The notes beneath the pieces were generated by a model, which worked only from the letters and a program-made list of their open reading frames with translations, searched no databases and was not told the DNA's origin. Source: Pseudomonadota bacterium (GTDB lineage Bacteria; Pseudomonadota; Gammaproteobacteria; Steroidobacterales; Steroidobacteraceae). From it: 64,000 nucleotides of DNA. Shown one piece after another: positions 1-7,608 of the stretch. The stretch is taken from the NCBI GenBank assembly GCA_023423935.1, contig JAFAEQ010000050.1, positions 124,001 to 188,000 on the forward strand, read 5' to 3'. Made by a program: the position numbers and the translations under genes. Position 1 is the stretch's first letter; the number at the start of each line of letters is the position of its first letter.

Positions 1-113
1 AAGAAAGACTGCGCAGTCAGGGCCGCGCCGCGCAGGACGCGACGCTCGAAGAAATGGACGCGCTGTGGGAAGAGGCGAAGCGTCTGGAGCGCGCCGCGCC
101 GGGTGGCAAGTGA
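1..113 (+). CDS. mazG: MazG nucleoside triphosphate pyrophosphohydrolase, C-terminal end (partial)
   Basis: The window opens inside a reading frame that ends at the TGA of 111-113. The visible 36 residues contain GRAAQDATLEEMDALWEEAK, which matches the conserved C-terminus of MazG, where the TLxEMdalWxxaK helix closes the second MazG domain. MazG hydrolyses NTPs and dNTPs to monophosphates in the cytosol, a housecleaning role. The identification rests on a short tail, so it is likely rather than certain. The start lies outside the window. Confidence 0.7.
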   Translation, partial: ERLRSQGRAAQDATLEEMDALWEEAKRLERAAPGGK

Positions 114-263
114 GCTGCATCACAGTTTCGTCGAAATCCGGTTCGCAGGGGACTCGTCGCTGAATCTCGTTGCTGAATAGGGTTCAGCGGGCATTCAGAG
201 CTTGAATCCTATCGTGCGCCCCAAGCCTGGCCACCCGAGTGCCGGGTTGGAGTGGAGAAGAAA

Positions 264-839
264 ATGAAGACCGTCGGACGTGCCGTGAATGCCGTGATTC
301 TCATGGCGAGTCTGGGTATGAGCTCCGTCGTACTGGCGGCACCTCCTGCCTGGTCGAACTCGCGTCATACCGCTTATCAGGATGGCTACGACTACGCCGA
401 TGTGGTGCGTGCCGAGCCGATCGTTCGTCAGGTGCGGGTGGAAACGCCGCGTCGTGAGTGCTGGGACGAAACACGCACAGTCGTCGAAGACCCGCATATC
501 TCCGAGCCGGCCGTCGGCGGACGCACGCTGCTGGGCGGCATCATCGGCGGTGTGATCGGCCATCAATTCGGCAGCGGTCGCGGGCGTGATGCAGCGACGG
601 TGGCCGGCGCCGCGATCGGAGCGGGTGTAGGTTATGACAGTGCCCGTCGCACCTACGGCACGCGCTCGACCGACGAAGTCGTGCAGCGCTGTCAGGTGCG
701 CTACCAGGACCAGTATGAGGAGCGCATCGAGGGTTATCGCGTGACCTACGAGTACAACGGACGCGAATACACCACACGCATGCCGTATGACCCCGGCTCG
801 AAGATCCGGGTACGTGTGGCCGTCGCTCCCGCCGAGTAA
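264..839 (+). CDS. Glycine-zipper 2TM-domain envelope protein
   Basis: A 191-residue exported protein. The ATG at 264 is preferred over the in-frame GTG at 252 because GGAGAAG lies six bases before it and a clean signal peptide follows (Lys-Thr start, hydrophobic stretch, cleavage near VLAA-PPAW). Residues about 93-135 form a glycine-zipper membrane hairpin (LLGGIIGGVIGHQFGSGRG, then AGAAIGAGVGYD) like those of the 17-kDa surface antigen and RcsF-neighbour families. The rest is charged and Tyr-rich, with two Cys (around the RREC and QRC segments) that could pair in the periplasm. Function in this family is poorly defined; outer-membrane or periplasmic association is inferred. Confidence 0.8.
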   Translation: MKTVGRAVNAVILMASLGMSSVVLAAPPAWSNSRHTAYQDGYDYADVVRAEPIVRQVRVETPRRECWDETRTVVEDPHISEPAVGGRTLLGGIIGGVIGHQFGSGRGRDAATVAGAAIGAGVGYDSARRTYGTRSTDEVVQRCQVRYQDQYEERIEGYRVTYEYNGREYTTRMPYDPGSKIRVRVAVAPAE

Positions 840-896
840 AGACTGCGGGTGATGGGGCGTGAATCCACGTCCCATCACCCTTACACTACCGCCCCC

Positions 897-1196
897 ATGT
901 CGAACCGCTTCCCGCTGCTGGCTTTGATCTCGCTGCTGAACCTCGCAGTCGTGGTGCCGGTGGCGGATGCTCAGACCCTGATCGATCGCCGCCCGCGAGG
1001 GGAACGGCAGGCCGAGCGCCCACGCGTTTCGCTCGATCAGGCAGTCAACATGGCGGAGAGCCGGTTTCGTGCAAAGGCCGTAAAGGCACAACCCTCTGTC
1101 GAAGGCGACCGTCTCGTGTACAACATCCGTCTATTGAACAGCGATGGCAGAGTCTGGAGCGTCAAGGTCGACGCACAGACAGGGCAGATGTATTGA
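897..1196 (+). CDS. Secreted PepSY-domain protein
   Basis: A 99-residue protein with a signal peptide (LLALISLLNLAVVVPVADA, cleaved before QT). The remaining 75 residues fit one PepSY domain (VSLDQAVNMAESRFRAKAVKA, then VYNIRLLNSDGRVWSVKVDA, then TGQMY). The ATG at 897 is chosen over the ATG at 849 because it places the signal peptide at the N-terminus. Its stop codon overlaps the ATG of the response regulator by one base, so it is the first gene of a PepSY-regulator-kinase operon. Small PepSY proteins next to PhoPQ-type systems are a recurrent arrangement and may modulate the sensor; that role is inference here. Confidence 0.85.
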   Translation: MSNRFPLLALISLLNLAVVVPVADAQTLIDRRPRGERQAERPRVSLDQAVNMAESRFRAKAVKAQPSVEGDRLVYNIRLLNSDGRVWSVKVDAQTGQMY

Positions 1197-1879
1197 TGCG
1201 CGTTCTGATAGTCGAAGACGAAGCTGTCTTGCGCGAGTCGCTGGCAGCGCAGCTCAAGGAGGCGGGTTTTACCGTCGATGTGGCGGCCGACGGCGAGGAA
1301 GGGCTGTACTGCGGCCGCGAATACGCGCTCGATCTGGCCATCATCGATCTCGGATTGCCCAAACTCCCGGGCCTGGACCTGATCCGCAAGCTCCGCGCCG
1401 AATCCAAGAAATATCCCATCCTCATACTGACGGCTCGTGATCGCTGGCAGGACAAAGTCGAGGGGCTGCAGGCCGGCGCAGATGACTACGTCGCCAAGCC
1501 CTTCCATTTCGAGGAGCTTCTCGCCCGCGCGCAGGCACTGCTGCGACGCTCCGGCGGCTGGGCACAACCCGTCTTGAAATGCGGCCCGGTTTCGCTCGAT
1601 CCGCGCACGCAGGAAGTCACGGTCGACGGCAAACGCGTCGAGCTGACCAGCTTCGAATACCGCATCCTCGAGTACCTGATCCATCGCGCCGGCGAAGTCA
1701 TCTCGAAAGCAGAGCTCACCGAACGTCTCTACGCGCAGGATTTCGATCGCGACAGCAACACGATCGAAGTGTTCATCGGCCGCCTGCGTCGCAAGCTCGA
1801 TCCCGAAGACACCATCAAACCGATCGAAACCCTGCGCGGCCGCGGCTACCGCTTCGCCCTTCAGCGCGACAGCACCTGA
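1196..1879 (+). CDS. OmpR/PhoP-family response regulator
   Basis: A 227-residue DNA-binding response regulator. The receiver domain is residues 1-118, with the acidic pair E7/D8, phosphoacceptor D51 in AIIDLGLPKLPG, T83 in LILTARD and K105 in AKPF. A winged-helix effector domain follows (SFEYRILEYLIHRAGEVISK, ending RLRRKLDP, TLRGRGYRF). ADDYVAKPF and the LLARAQALLRRS linker are PhoP-like. Translation begins at the ATG of 1196, overlapping the PepSY stop (TGATG), so the two are probably coupled. The partner kinase follows after a 164-bp spacer that holds an inverted repeat. Confidence 0.93.
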   Translation: MRVLIVEDEAVLRESLAAQLKEAGFTVDVAADGEEGLYCGREYALDLAIIDLGLPKLPGLDLIRKLRAESKKYPILILTARDRWQDKVEGLQAGADDYVAKPFHFEELLARAQALLRRSGGWAQPVLKCGPVSLDPRTQEVTVDGKRVELTSFEYRILEYLIHRAGEVISKAELTERLYAQDFDRDSNTIEVFIGRLRRKLDPEDTIKPIETLRGRGYRFALQRDST

Positions 1880-1898
1880 AGCCAAGGATCCAAATGAT

Positions 1899-2030
1899 CT
1901 CCACGGGGAACACGGGGTCACCGGGGAAGACAAAGCGATATCCTGCGCTGTTTCTGCGACAGGTCCGATGATCGGCAGCACCTGAAGTGCTCTGGGTCGT
2001 TGCCCCGTGTTCCCTGTGATCCCCGTGGAG
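1899..2030. repeat. Inverted-repeat element A (CCACGGGG type) between regulator and kinase
   Basis: The left arm (1899-1926, beginning CTCCACGGGGAACACGGGG) and the right arm (2003-2030) are reverse complements at 22 of 28 positions, with about 76 bases between them. Within an arm the sequence is a nine-base quasi-tandem: CACGGGGAA, CACGGGGTC, ACCGGGGAA. The element fills most of the 164-bp gap between the two-component genes. Its arms are unlike those of the other family in this window, but the design is the same. Confidence 0.8.
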
Positions 2031-2043
2031 TTCTTCAGTCAGC

Positions 2044-3417
2044 ATGCAGCCGCGATCGCTAAGTACACGACTGCTCGCCTCGGTGACCGTGCTTCTGATC
2101 GTGTTCTTCGGGATCACGATCGTCGCGCTCGATCTCGTCTTTCGCGATCTGGCCGAGCGGTCCGTGCGGGATCGGCTCGAGGTGCAGTTGCTCGCTCTGA
2201 TCTCTGCGTCCGAAGAGGACCCGAGCGGCGGGTTGCAGCCGGCGCCGCAGCTCGCGGAAACGCGCTTCAACAATCCCGGCTCGGGCATGTATGGCGAGAT
2301 CGTGCGCAGCGATGGTCGTCCGACCTGGCGTTCTGCCTCGCTTGCTGGAACCGGGCTGGATCTGTCGCCAGCGTTGAAACCGGGAGAGCGCCGATTCGGC
2401 GAGATGCACGCGGCAGATGGCTCCACGGTGCTCGCGCTGAGTCGCGGCATCGAGTGGGAATTCAACAATCGCAAGACGCGCTCGTTCGTCTACAGCGTCG
2501 CGGAGAATCGCGAGCCCTATTACGCACAGCTCAATCGATTCCGTGTGCAGCTCTTCGGCTGGTTCGGCGCACTGATGCTGCTGTTGCTCGGCGCACTTGC
2601 GATTCTGCTGCGTCGATTGCTCGCGCCGCTACGACGCGTCGAGCGCGAGATCGAGGGAATCGAGATCGGCGAGCTCACCGAGCTGGGCGGGGGATATCCG
2701 CGCGAGCTGCTCGGCATCACCACGAATCTGAATGCCCTGTTGCGTAGCGAACGCGATCGTCTCGCGCGCTATCGCAATACGCTCGGCAATCTCGCTCACG
2801 CCTTCAAGACGCCGCTCGCAGTGATGCGGAACCTATTAGGCAGCGCTCAGGTGAGCGAGCTTCCGATCGCAGGTCAGCTCGACGAGCAGGTCGCCCGCAT
2901 GGACGACATCGTGAAGTATCAACTCAAGCGCGCCGCTGCGTCGGGCGGCACAGGTCTCGGGCTTGCGCCCGTAGATGTGAAGTCCGCGCTGGAAGCCCTG
3001 CGCGGAGCACTGCTCAAGGTCTACATCGATCGCGGCATCAGCTGCGATCTGCAGGTCGAAGACGGCTGTCTGTACTTCGGCGACCGCGAAGATCTGACCG
3101 AGATGGCCGGTAATCTCATGGACAACGCATTCAAGTGGGCACGCACGCAGGTGCGATTCACCGCCCGCCGACTCTCCGACAGCACCAAGCGGCGCGAAGG
3201 GCTGCAGCTCGTCGTCGAAGACGACGGTCCGGGAATACCTGCGGCGGAACGCGCCCGGGTCCTCGACCGCGGCGCACGTCTAGATGAACGGGTGAGCGGG
3301 CAGGGCATCGGCCTCTCTGTCGTGCGCGAGGTTGCAAAGCTCAACGGCGGCACCATCACCATAGGCGAATCGCAGCTGGGCGGCGCGCTGATCGAAGTCT
3401 TGCTGCCGCCTGTTTGA
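2044..3417 (+). CDS. PhoQ-like membrane sensor histidine kinase
   Basis: A 457-residue kinase. One membrane helix (about residues 9-32) and a second (about 175-195, LFGWFGALMLLLLGALAILL) bracket a periplasmic domain of about 140 residues that contains an acidic patch (SASEEDPSGG). A HAMP-like linker leads to the phosphorylation site in LAHAFKTPLAVMRNLL. The ATPase domain has N-box GNLMDNAFKWA, G1 EDDGPGIPAAER and G2 GQGIGLSVVREVA. The H-box and the DRGARLDERVSGQGIGLS stretch resemble PhoQ more than other kinases. It is predicted to sense an envelope signal and phosphorylate the upstream regulator; the ligand (Mg2+, peptides or pH in PhoQ) is not deducible. Confidence 0.9.
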   Translation: MQPRSLSTRLLASVTVLLIVFFGITIVALDLVFRDLAERSVRDRLEVQLLALISASEEDPSGGLQPAPQLAETRFNNPGSGMYGEIVRSDGRPTWRSASLAGTGLDLSPALKPGERRFGEMHAADGSTVLALSRGIEWEFNNRKTRSFVYSVAENREPYYAQLNRFRVQLFGWFGALMLLLLGALAILLRRLLAPLRRVEREIEGIEIGELTELGGGYPRELLGITTNLNALLRSERDRLARYRNTLGNLAHAFKTPLAVMRNLLGSAQVSELPIAGQLDEQVARMDDIVKYQLKRAAASGGTGLGLAPVDVKSALEALRGALLKVYIDRGISCDLQVEDGCLYFGDREDLTEMAGNLMDNAFKWARTQVRFTARRLSDSTKRREGLQLVVEDDGPGIPAAERARVLDRGARLDERVSGQGIGLSVVREVAKLNGGTITIGESQLGGALIEVLLPPV

Positions 3418-3428
3418 CAGACAGGATC

Positions 3429-3562
3429 GGCCGCAAAGACCGCAAAAAGGAAAGGTTAAGGCGTCCCCCGCCAGCGCTGAACCTCCGCCAAGCTCTCATG
3501 AGGTCAAGGGCCGGAGATCTTCTCCGGTAGAATGCGCCCTCTTTTTTGCGGTCTTTGCGGCT
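3429..3562. repeat. Inverted-repeat element B (GCCGCAAAGACCGC family), upstream of hrpA
   Basis: The left arm at 3429-3450 (GCCGCAAAGACCGCAAAAA core) and the right arm at 3541-3562 are reverse complements over the 19-base core. The 90-base loop carries its own hairpin, CCGGAGA-TCT-TCTCCGG (3511-3527). The right arm lies in the leader of hrpA, just after a TAGAAT -10-like box (3528-3533). One of three copies of this family. Confidence 0.88.
3528..3533 (+). promoter_or_regulatory. Candidate -10 box for hrpA
   Basis: TAGAAT matches the sigma-70 -10 consensus at four of six positions and occupies the T and A of the alternative ATG at 3532. If used, transcription would start near 3540, making the ATG at 3577 the first usable start. 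No convincing -35 is seen at the expected distance. Confidence 0.3.
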
Positions 3563-3576
3563 GCTTCTACTTCTTG

Positions 3577-6500
3577 ATGTCGACTCAGAAATCCTTCAAC
3601 GAACGTCTCCTGAAGCTGCGCGATCAACTCCCGTTGACGCGCTACGCTGATCGGCCGCGGCTCGCGCGCGAGCTGGATCGGTTGTTCAGTCGCAAGAATC
3701 CCGGCAACGATCTCGAGGCGGCCGTCGATGCGTTCGGTCAGTCGATCGCGAAATCCGCCGCTCAGGTCGAGCGTCTGCGTGAGCTGCCGTTGCGACTCGA
3801 GTTCGATGCCGAGCTGCCGATTACGGCGCATCGTGAGGAAATTGCGCGTGCGCTCAGCAGTCATCAGCTGATCGTCGTGTGCGGCGCCACCGGATCGGGC
3901 AAGACGACGCAGCTTCCGAAGATCTGTCTGGAAGCCGGTCGCGGCACGTTCGGAATGATCGGCCATACACAGCCGCGGCGCATCGCGGCACGTGCAATCG
4001 CGGATCGACTCGCATTCGAGTTGGGCACGAACGTCGGCGGTGCGGTGGGTTATCAGGTGAGATTCACCGACCGCACCGGGCCCGATTGCCGCGTCAAACT
4101 CATGACCGACGGCATTCTGCTGCGCGAGCTCGAGAACGATCCGCAGCTGCAACGCTATGACACGCTGATCATCGATGAGGCGCACGAGCGCAATCTCAAC
4201 ATCGACTTTCTGCTCGGTGTGCTGAAGGGCATCCTGCCGCAACGTCCGGATCTGCGCGTGATCATTACCTCCGCGACGATCGACCCACAGCGATTCGCGG
4301 AATTCTTCGGCGGCGCGCCGATCATCGAAGTGTCTGGCCGCAGTTATCCGGTGGAGGTTCGTTACCGCCCGCTGATCGGCGATGAGGACGAGGAAGAACT
4401 GACGCTGCCGGAAGGCATCGTCGCCGCGGTTCGAGAGCTGGACACCGACTCGCGCGGCGATGTGCTCGTGTTCCTGCCCGGTGAGAAGCAGATCCGTGAT
4501 GCCGCCGACGCGTTGTCCAAGGCGCGGTTGGCGAACACCGAAGTGCTGCCGTTGTACTCGCGACTGTCGACACGCGATCAGGAACGCATTTTCGAGAAGC
4601 ACAGCGCTCGACGCGTGGTGCTCGCGACCAACGTCGCCGAGACTTCTTTGACGGTGCCCGGCATTCGCTATGTGATCGACTCCGGCCTCGCGCGCATCAG
4701 TCGCTACAGCGTGCGCGGCAAGGTTCAGCGATTGCCGATCGAACCGATTTCGCAGGCGAGCGCCGATCAGCGTAAAGGCCGTTGTGGCCGCGAATCGGAA
4801 GGTATCTGCATCCGCCTCTACGCCGAAGAGGACTTCATTCAGCGGCCTGAGTTCACGCCTCCGGAGATTCTGCGCACGAATCTGGCGAGCGTCATTCTGC
4901 AGATGGCGAACCTCAGGCTGGGCGAGCCCGAAGATTTTCCGTTCGTCGATCCGCCCGATACTCGTCTCATCAACGACGGCTATCGGTTGCTGCAGGAGCT
5001 GAAGGCGGTCGATGACTCGCGTCGCGTCACGAGTCTCGGCCGGCAGATCGCCTCGCTTCCAGTCGATCCGCGGCTCGCGCGCATGCTGATGGCAGCGGCT
5101 CATCACAATTGCGTGAACGAGTTGCTGATTCTTTCGGCGTTCCTTGCAAGCCAGGATCCGCGCGAGCGCCCGTCCGATGCGCAGCAGCAGGCCGATCAGC
5201 GTCATGCGACCTATGCCGACCCGCGCTCGGACTTCGTGACGATCCTGAACTTGTGGAAGCTCTTTCAGGAGCAGAGCGCCGCGCTGTCCGGCAATCAGTT
5301 GCGTAAGTGGTGTCGCGAGAATTTCATTTCGTTCATGCGCATGCGTGAATGGCAGGAACTGCAACGACAGCTGTCCGATATCGCCGAAGAGTTGAAACTT
5401 ACGCTCAATCAGGTGCCGGCCGAGTACGCCGACCTGCATCAGGCGATTCTCACGGGCTTTCTGGGCGGTATCGGCGCCCTCGATGAGAAACGAGAGTACG
5501 AAGGTGCACGCGGCACTCGCTTCGTCATCGCGCCGGGGACACCGCTGGCGTCGAAGCCGCCGAAGTGGATCGTCGCTGCAAGTCTCATGGAAACGACGCG
5601 CCTGTATGCGCGCATGGTGGCGGCTGTCGAACCACAGTGGATCGAATCTGCCGGTGCGCATCTGATCAAGCGCAGCTACAGCGAGCCGCATTGGGTGGAA
5701 GAGCGCGGATTCGTTGCGGCGTTCGAATCCACGTCGTTATATGGACTGACGTTGTCTGCGCGCCGCCGCGTGAACTTCGGCAATGTCGCCCCGCGTGAAG
5801 CGCAGGACATTTTCATCCACGAAGCCCTGGTCGAAGGTCGTGCGAAGCTGCGAGCTTCCTTTGCGGCGAAGAATCGCGCGATGCGAGCTCAGGTCGAGCG
5901 CATCGAGGCGAAGATCCGGCGTCGCGATGTGATGGTGGATGAGCAAGCACAGAGCGCCTGGTATCGGGCGCATCTGCCTGAGCACGTGAACTCCGTCGCG
6001 GCGCTCGATAAGTGGCTGCGGGAGGCGCCTGCCCATGAGCAGCGTCTTCTGATGACGCTCGAAGATCTGATGAATCGCGAGGTCACGGAAGTCACGGCGC
6101 AGAGTCATCCGGACCAGCTGCGCGTGAGCGGTAATGCGCTTCCGCTGGAGTATCGCTTCGATCCCGCCGCAACAGACGATGGCATCACGATCACGGTGCC
6201 CGAGCCGCTGCTGAGCGCGCTCGACGCAGGACAGCTCGCCTGGCTCGTGCCGGGCTGGCTCGAAGAGTTGATCATCGCCGTGCTGCGTGCCCTGCCGAAG
6301 TCGATTCGTAAATCCCTGGTGCCCGTGCCCGAGTTCGCTGCACGCGCAATACGCGAGATCGATACCGGCCGGGACTTCTACACGGCGATGTCGCAGTGGA
6401 TCACGCGTGCAACGGGCACGGCCTTCAGCAGCGAAGAAGTGAGCAAGCTGGAGTTGCCCACCCATCTGCGACTGAACGTACGTGTCGTCGATATGCAGGG

Positions 6501-7473
6501 TCGCAGGATCGAAGAGGGACGCGATCTCACCGAGCTCAAACGCAAGGTGCGCAGTCGCGGCGTCCAGCCCAAAGCGATGATGCGAGAGATCCAGGCCTCG
6601 AAGCATCGAAGCTGGGACTTCGGCGATCTGCCGCGGGAACAGACGGTCGAGCGCGGTGGACTCCGCTTCAGTGTGTATCCGACGCTGCGAGATCGCGGCG
6701 ACAGTGTGGAAGTCGCCGAGGCGAAGAGTGCTCTGGAAGCCGAAAACGCTCTCTACGGCGGCGTATTGCGGCTCGCGATCTTGGCGTTGCCCGAACAGTT
6801 CAAGTACGCGCGCAAACGCTTTGCGGACCAGCGCGATCTGGTGCTGCTCGGGCAGGGATTGAGCAGTGGCCGACCGCTCGCGGACAGCCTTGCGGAGCGC
6901 GCGTTTGCCGAATGCATTCTTGCGCCCGGCGTGACGTTGCCGCGCTCTGCCGTCGAGTTCCAGGCACTGCTCGACCGGAAGCGAGCCGAGTTCGGCGCGC
7001 AGGTGGACAAGCTCGGAACGCTCGTCATCGAGATACTCAGGGAGATGCGCAGTGTGCGCGAGAAACTGAAGTCGCTGACGAACCCGACATTCAAAACGGT
7101 CGTCGACGATGCGAGCACGCAGCTCAACGACCTGGTTCCGCCCGGCTTTCCAATGGACGTCCCGCGGCTGCTATGGCCGCACCTGCCGCGCTATCTCAAA
7201 GCGCTCGCCCGCCGCCTGGATAAAGTCGCTGGCAACTTCAAACGCGATGCGGAGCTCGCGAACCGCATCGCGCCATTTGCGAAGGCTTTCCATGAACTGC
7301 ACGCGCGCAGTCATGCCCACGGCGAACGCACCGAGCTCGACAAGCTGCAATGGATGATCGAGGAATTCCGCGTCTCGCTCTTCGCGCAGGACCTGCGCAC
7401 GGTCATCCCGGTGTCGAACAAACGCCTCGCGGACCAACTCGAGCTGGCTCGGGTAGAAAGCCGGAAGATCTGA
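3577..7473 (+). CDS. hrpA: ATP-dependent RNA helicase HrpA
   Basis: A 1298-residue DEAH-box helicase, essentially the length of E. coli HrpA. It has Walker A GATGSGKTTQLPK (about residue 103), DEAH at about residue 200 (LIIDEAHERN), SAT motif (ITSATID), motif V (ATNVAETSLTVPG) and motif VI (QRKGRCGRESEG). The helicase-associated and OB-fold domains and the long HrpA-specific C-terminus follow. HrpA acts on structured mRNA and stalled ribosomes in the cytosol. The ATG at 3577 (MSTQKSFNERLLKLRD) is preferred to the ATG at 3532, because the extra 15 residues would be translated from the repeat arm. The gene sits between two copies of the same inverted-repeat family. Confidence 0.95.
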   Translation: MSTQKSFNERLLKLRDQLPLTRYADRPRLARELDRLFSRKNPGNDLEAAVDAFGQSIAKSAAQVERLRELPLRLEFDAELPITAHREEIARALSSHQLIVVCGATGSGKTTQLPKICLEAGRGTFGMIGHTQPRRIAARAIADRLAFELGTNVGGAVGYQVRFTDRTGPDCRVKLMTDGILLRELENDPQLQRYDTLIIDEAHERNLNIDFLLGVLKGILPQRPDLRVIITSATIDPQRFAEFFGGAPIIEVSGRSYPVEVRYRPLIGDEDEEELTLPEGIVAAVRELDTDSRGDVLVFLPGEKQIRDAADALSKARLANTEVLPLYSRLSTRDQERIFEKHSARRVVLATNVAETSLTVPGIRYVIDSGLARISRYSVRGKVQRLPIEPISQASADQRKGRCGRESEGICIRLYAEEDFIQRPEFTPPEILRTNLASVILQMANLRLGEPEDFPFVDPPDTRLINDGYRLLQELKAVDDSRRVTSLGRQIASLPVDPRLARMLMAAAHHNCVNELLILSAFLASQDPRERPSDAQQQADQRHATYADPRSDFVTILNLWKLFQEQSAALSGNQLRKWCRENFISFMRMREWQELQRQLSDIAEELKLTLNQVPAEYADLHQAILTGFLGGIGALDEKREYEGARGTRFVIAPGTPLASKPPKWIVAASLMETTRLYARMVAAVEPQWIESAGAHLIKRSYSEPHWVEERGFVAAFESTSLYGLTLSARRRVNFGNVAPREAQDIFIHEALVEGRAKLRASFAAKNRAMRAQVERIEAKIRRRDVMVDEQAQSAWYRAHLPEHVNSVAALDKWLREAPAHEQRLLMTLEDLMNREVTEVTAQSHPDQLRVSGNALPLEYRFDPAATDDGITITVPEPLLSALDAGQLAWLVPGWLEELIIAVLRALPKSIRKSLVPVPEFAARAIREIDTGRDFYTAMSQWITRATGTAFSSEEVSKLELPTHLRLNVRVVDMQGRRIEEGRDLTELKRKVRSRGVQPKAMMREIQASKHRSWDFGDLPREQTVERGGLRFSVYPTLRDRGDSVEVAEAKSALEAENALYGGVLRLAILALPEQFKYARKRFADQRDLVLLGQGLSSGRPLADSLAERAFAECILAPGVTLPRSAVEFQALLDRKRAEFGAQVDKLGTLVIEILREMRSVREKLKSLTNPTFKTVVDDASTQLNDLVPPGFPMDVPRLLWPHLPRYLKALARRLDKVAGNFKRDAELANRIAPFAKAFHELHARSHAHGERTELDKLQWMIEEFRVSLFAQDLRTVIPVSNKRLADQLELARVESRKI

Positions 7474-7486
7474 CGAAGAACGAACT

Positions 7487-7596
7487 GGCCGCAAAGACCG
7501 CATAAAAGAACACGAACGTATCGGAATCGGGGGATAGCGCCGCCGGCCTATATAGCCGGCTCTACGTGTTCATGCTTTTTTGCGGTCTTTGCGGCC
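7487..7596. repeat. Inverted-repeat element C (GCCGCAAAGACCGC family), between convergent genes
   Basis: The left arm at 7487-7508 and the right arm at 7575-7596 are reverse complements with one or two mismatches. The 66-base loop contains GCCGGC-ctatata-GCCGGC (about 7542-7561), and AACACG/CGTGTT extends the pairing inward. It fills the space between the stops of hrpA (+) and the aldehyde dehydrogenase (-). The T-run lies on the inner side of the stem, unlike a simple Rho-independent terminator. Confidence 0.88.
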
Positions 7597-7608
7597 GTCT
7601 CCCTTCCG

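Noticed and set aside
3532..3576. N-terminal extension of HrpA from ATG 3532
   Set aside because: It would be translated from the repeat arm, the ATG overlaps a -10-like box, and the family length fits the ATG at 3577.
3496..5691. A 731-codon open frame on the minus strand across hrpA
   Set aside because: It is antisense to intact helicase motifs, has no recognisable domain, and is typical of GC-rich DNA where the opposite strand stays open.
7487..7596. Element C as a standard bidirectional terminator
   Set aside because: The stem is outer GC and inner A/T, so the T-run does not follow the stem, and the same arms occur upstream of hrpA where a terminator makes no sense.
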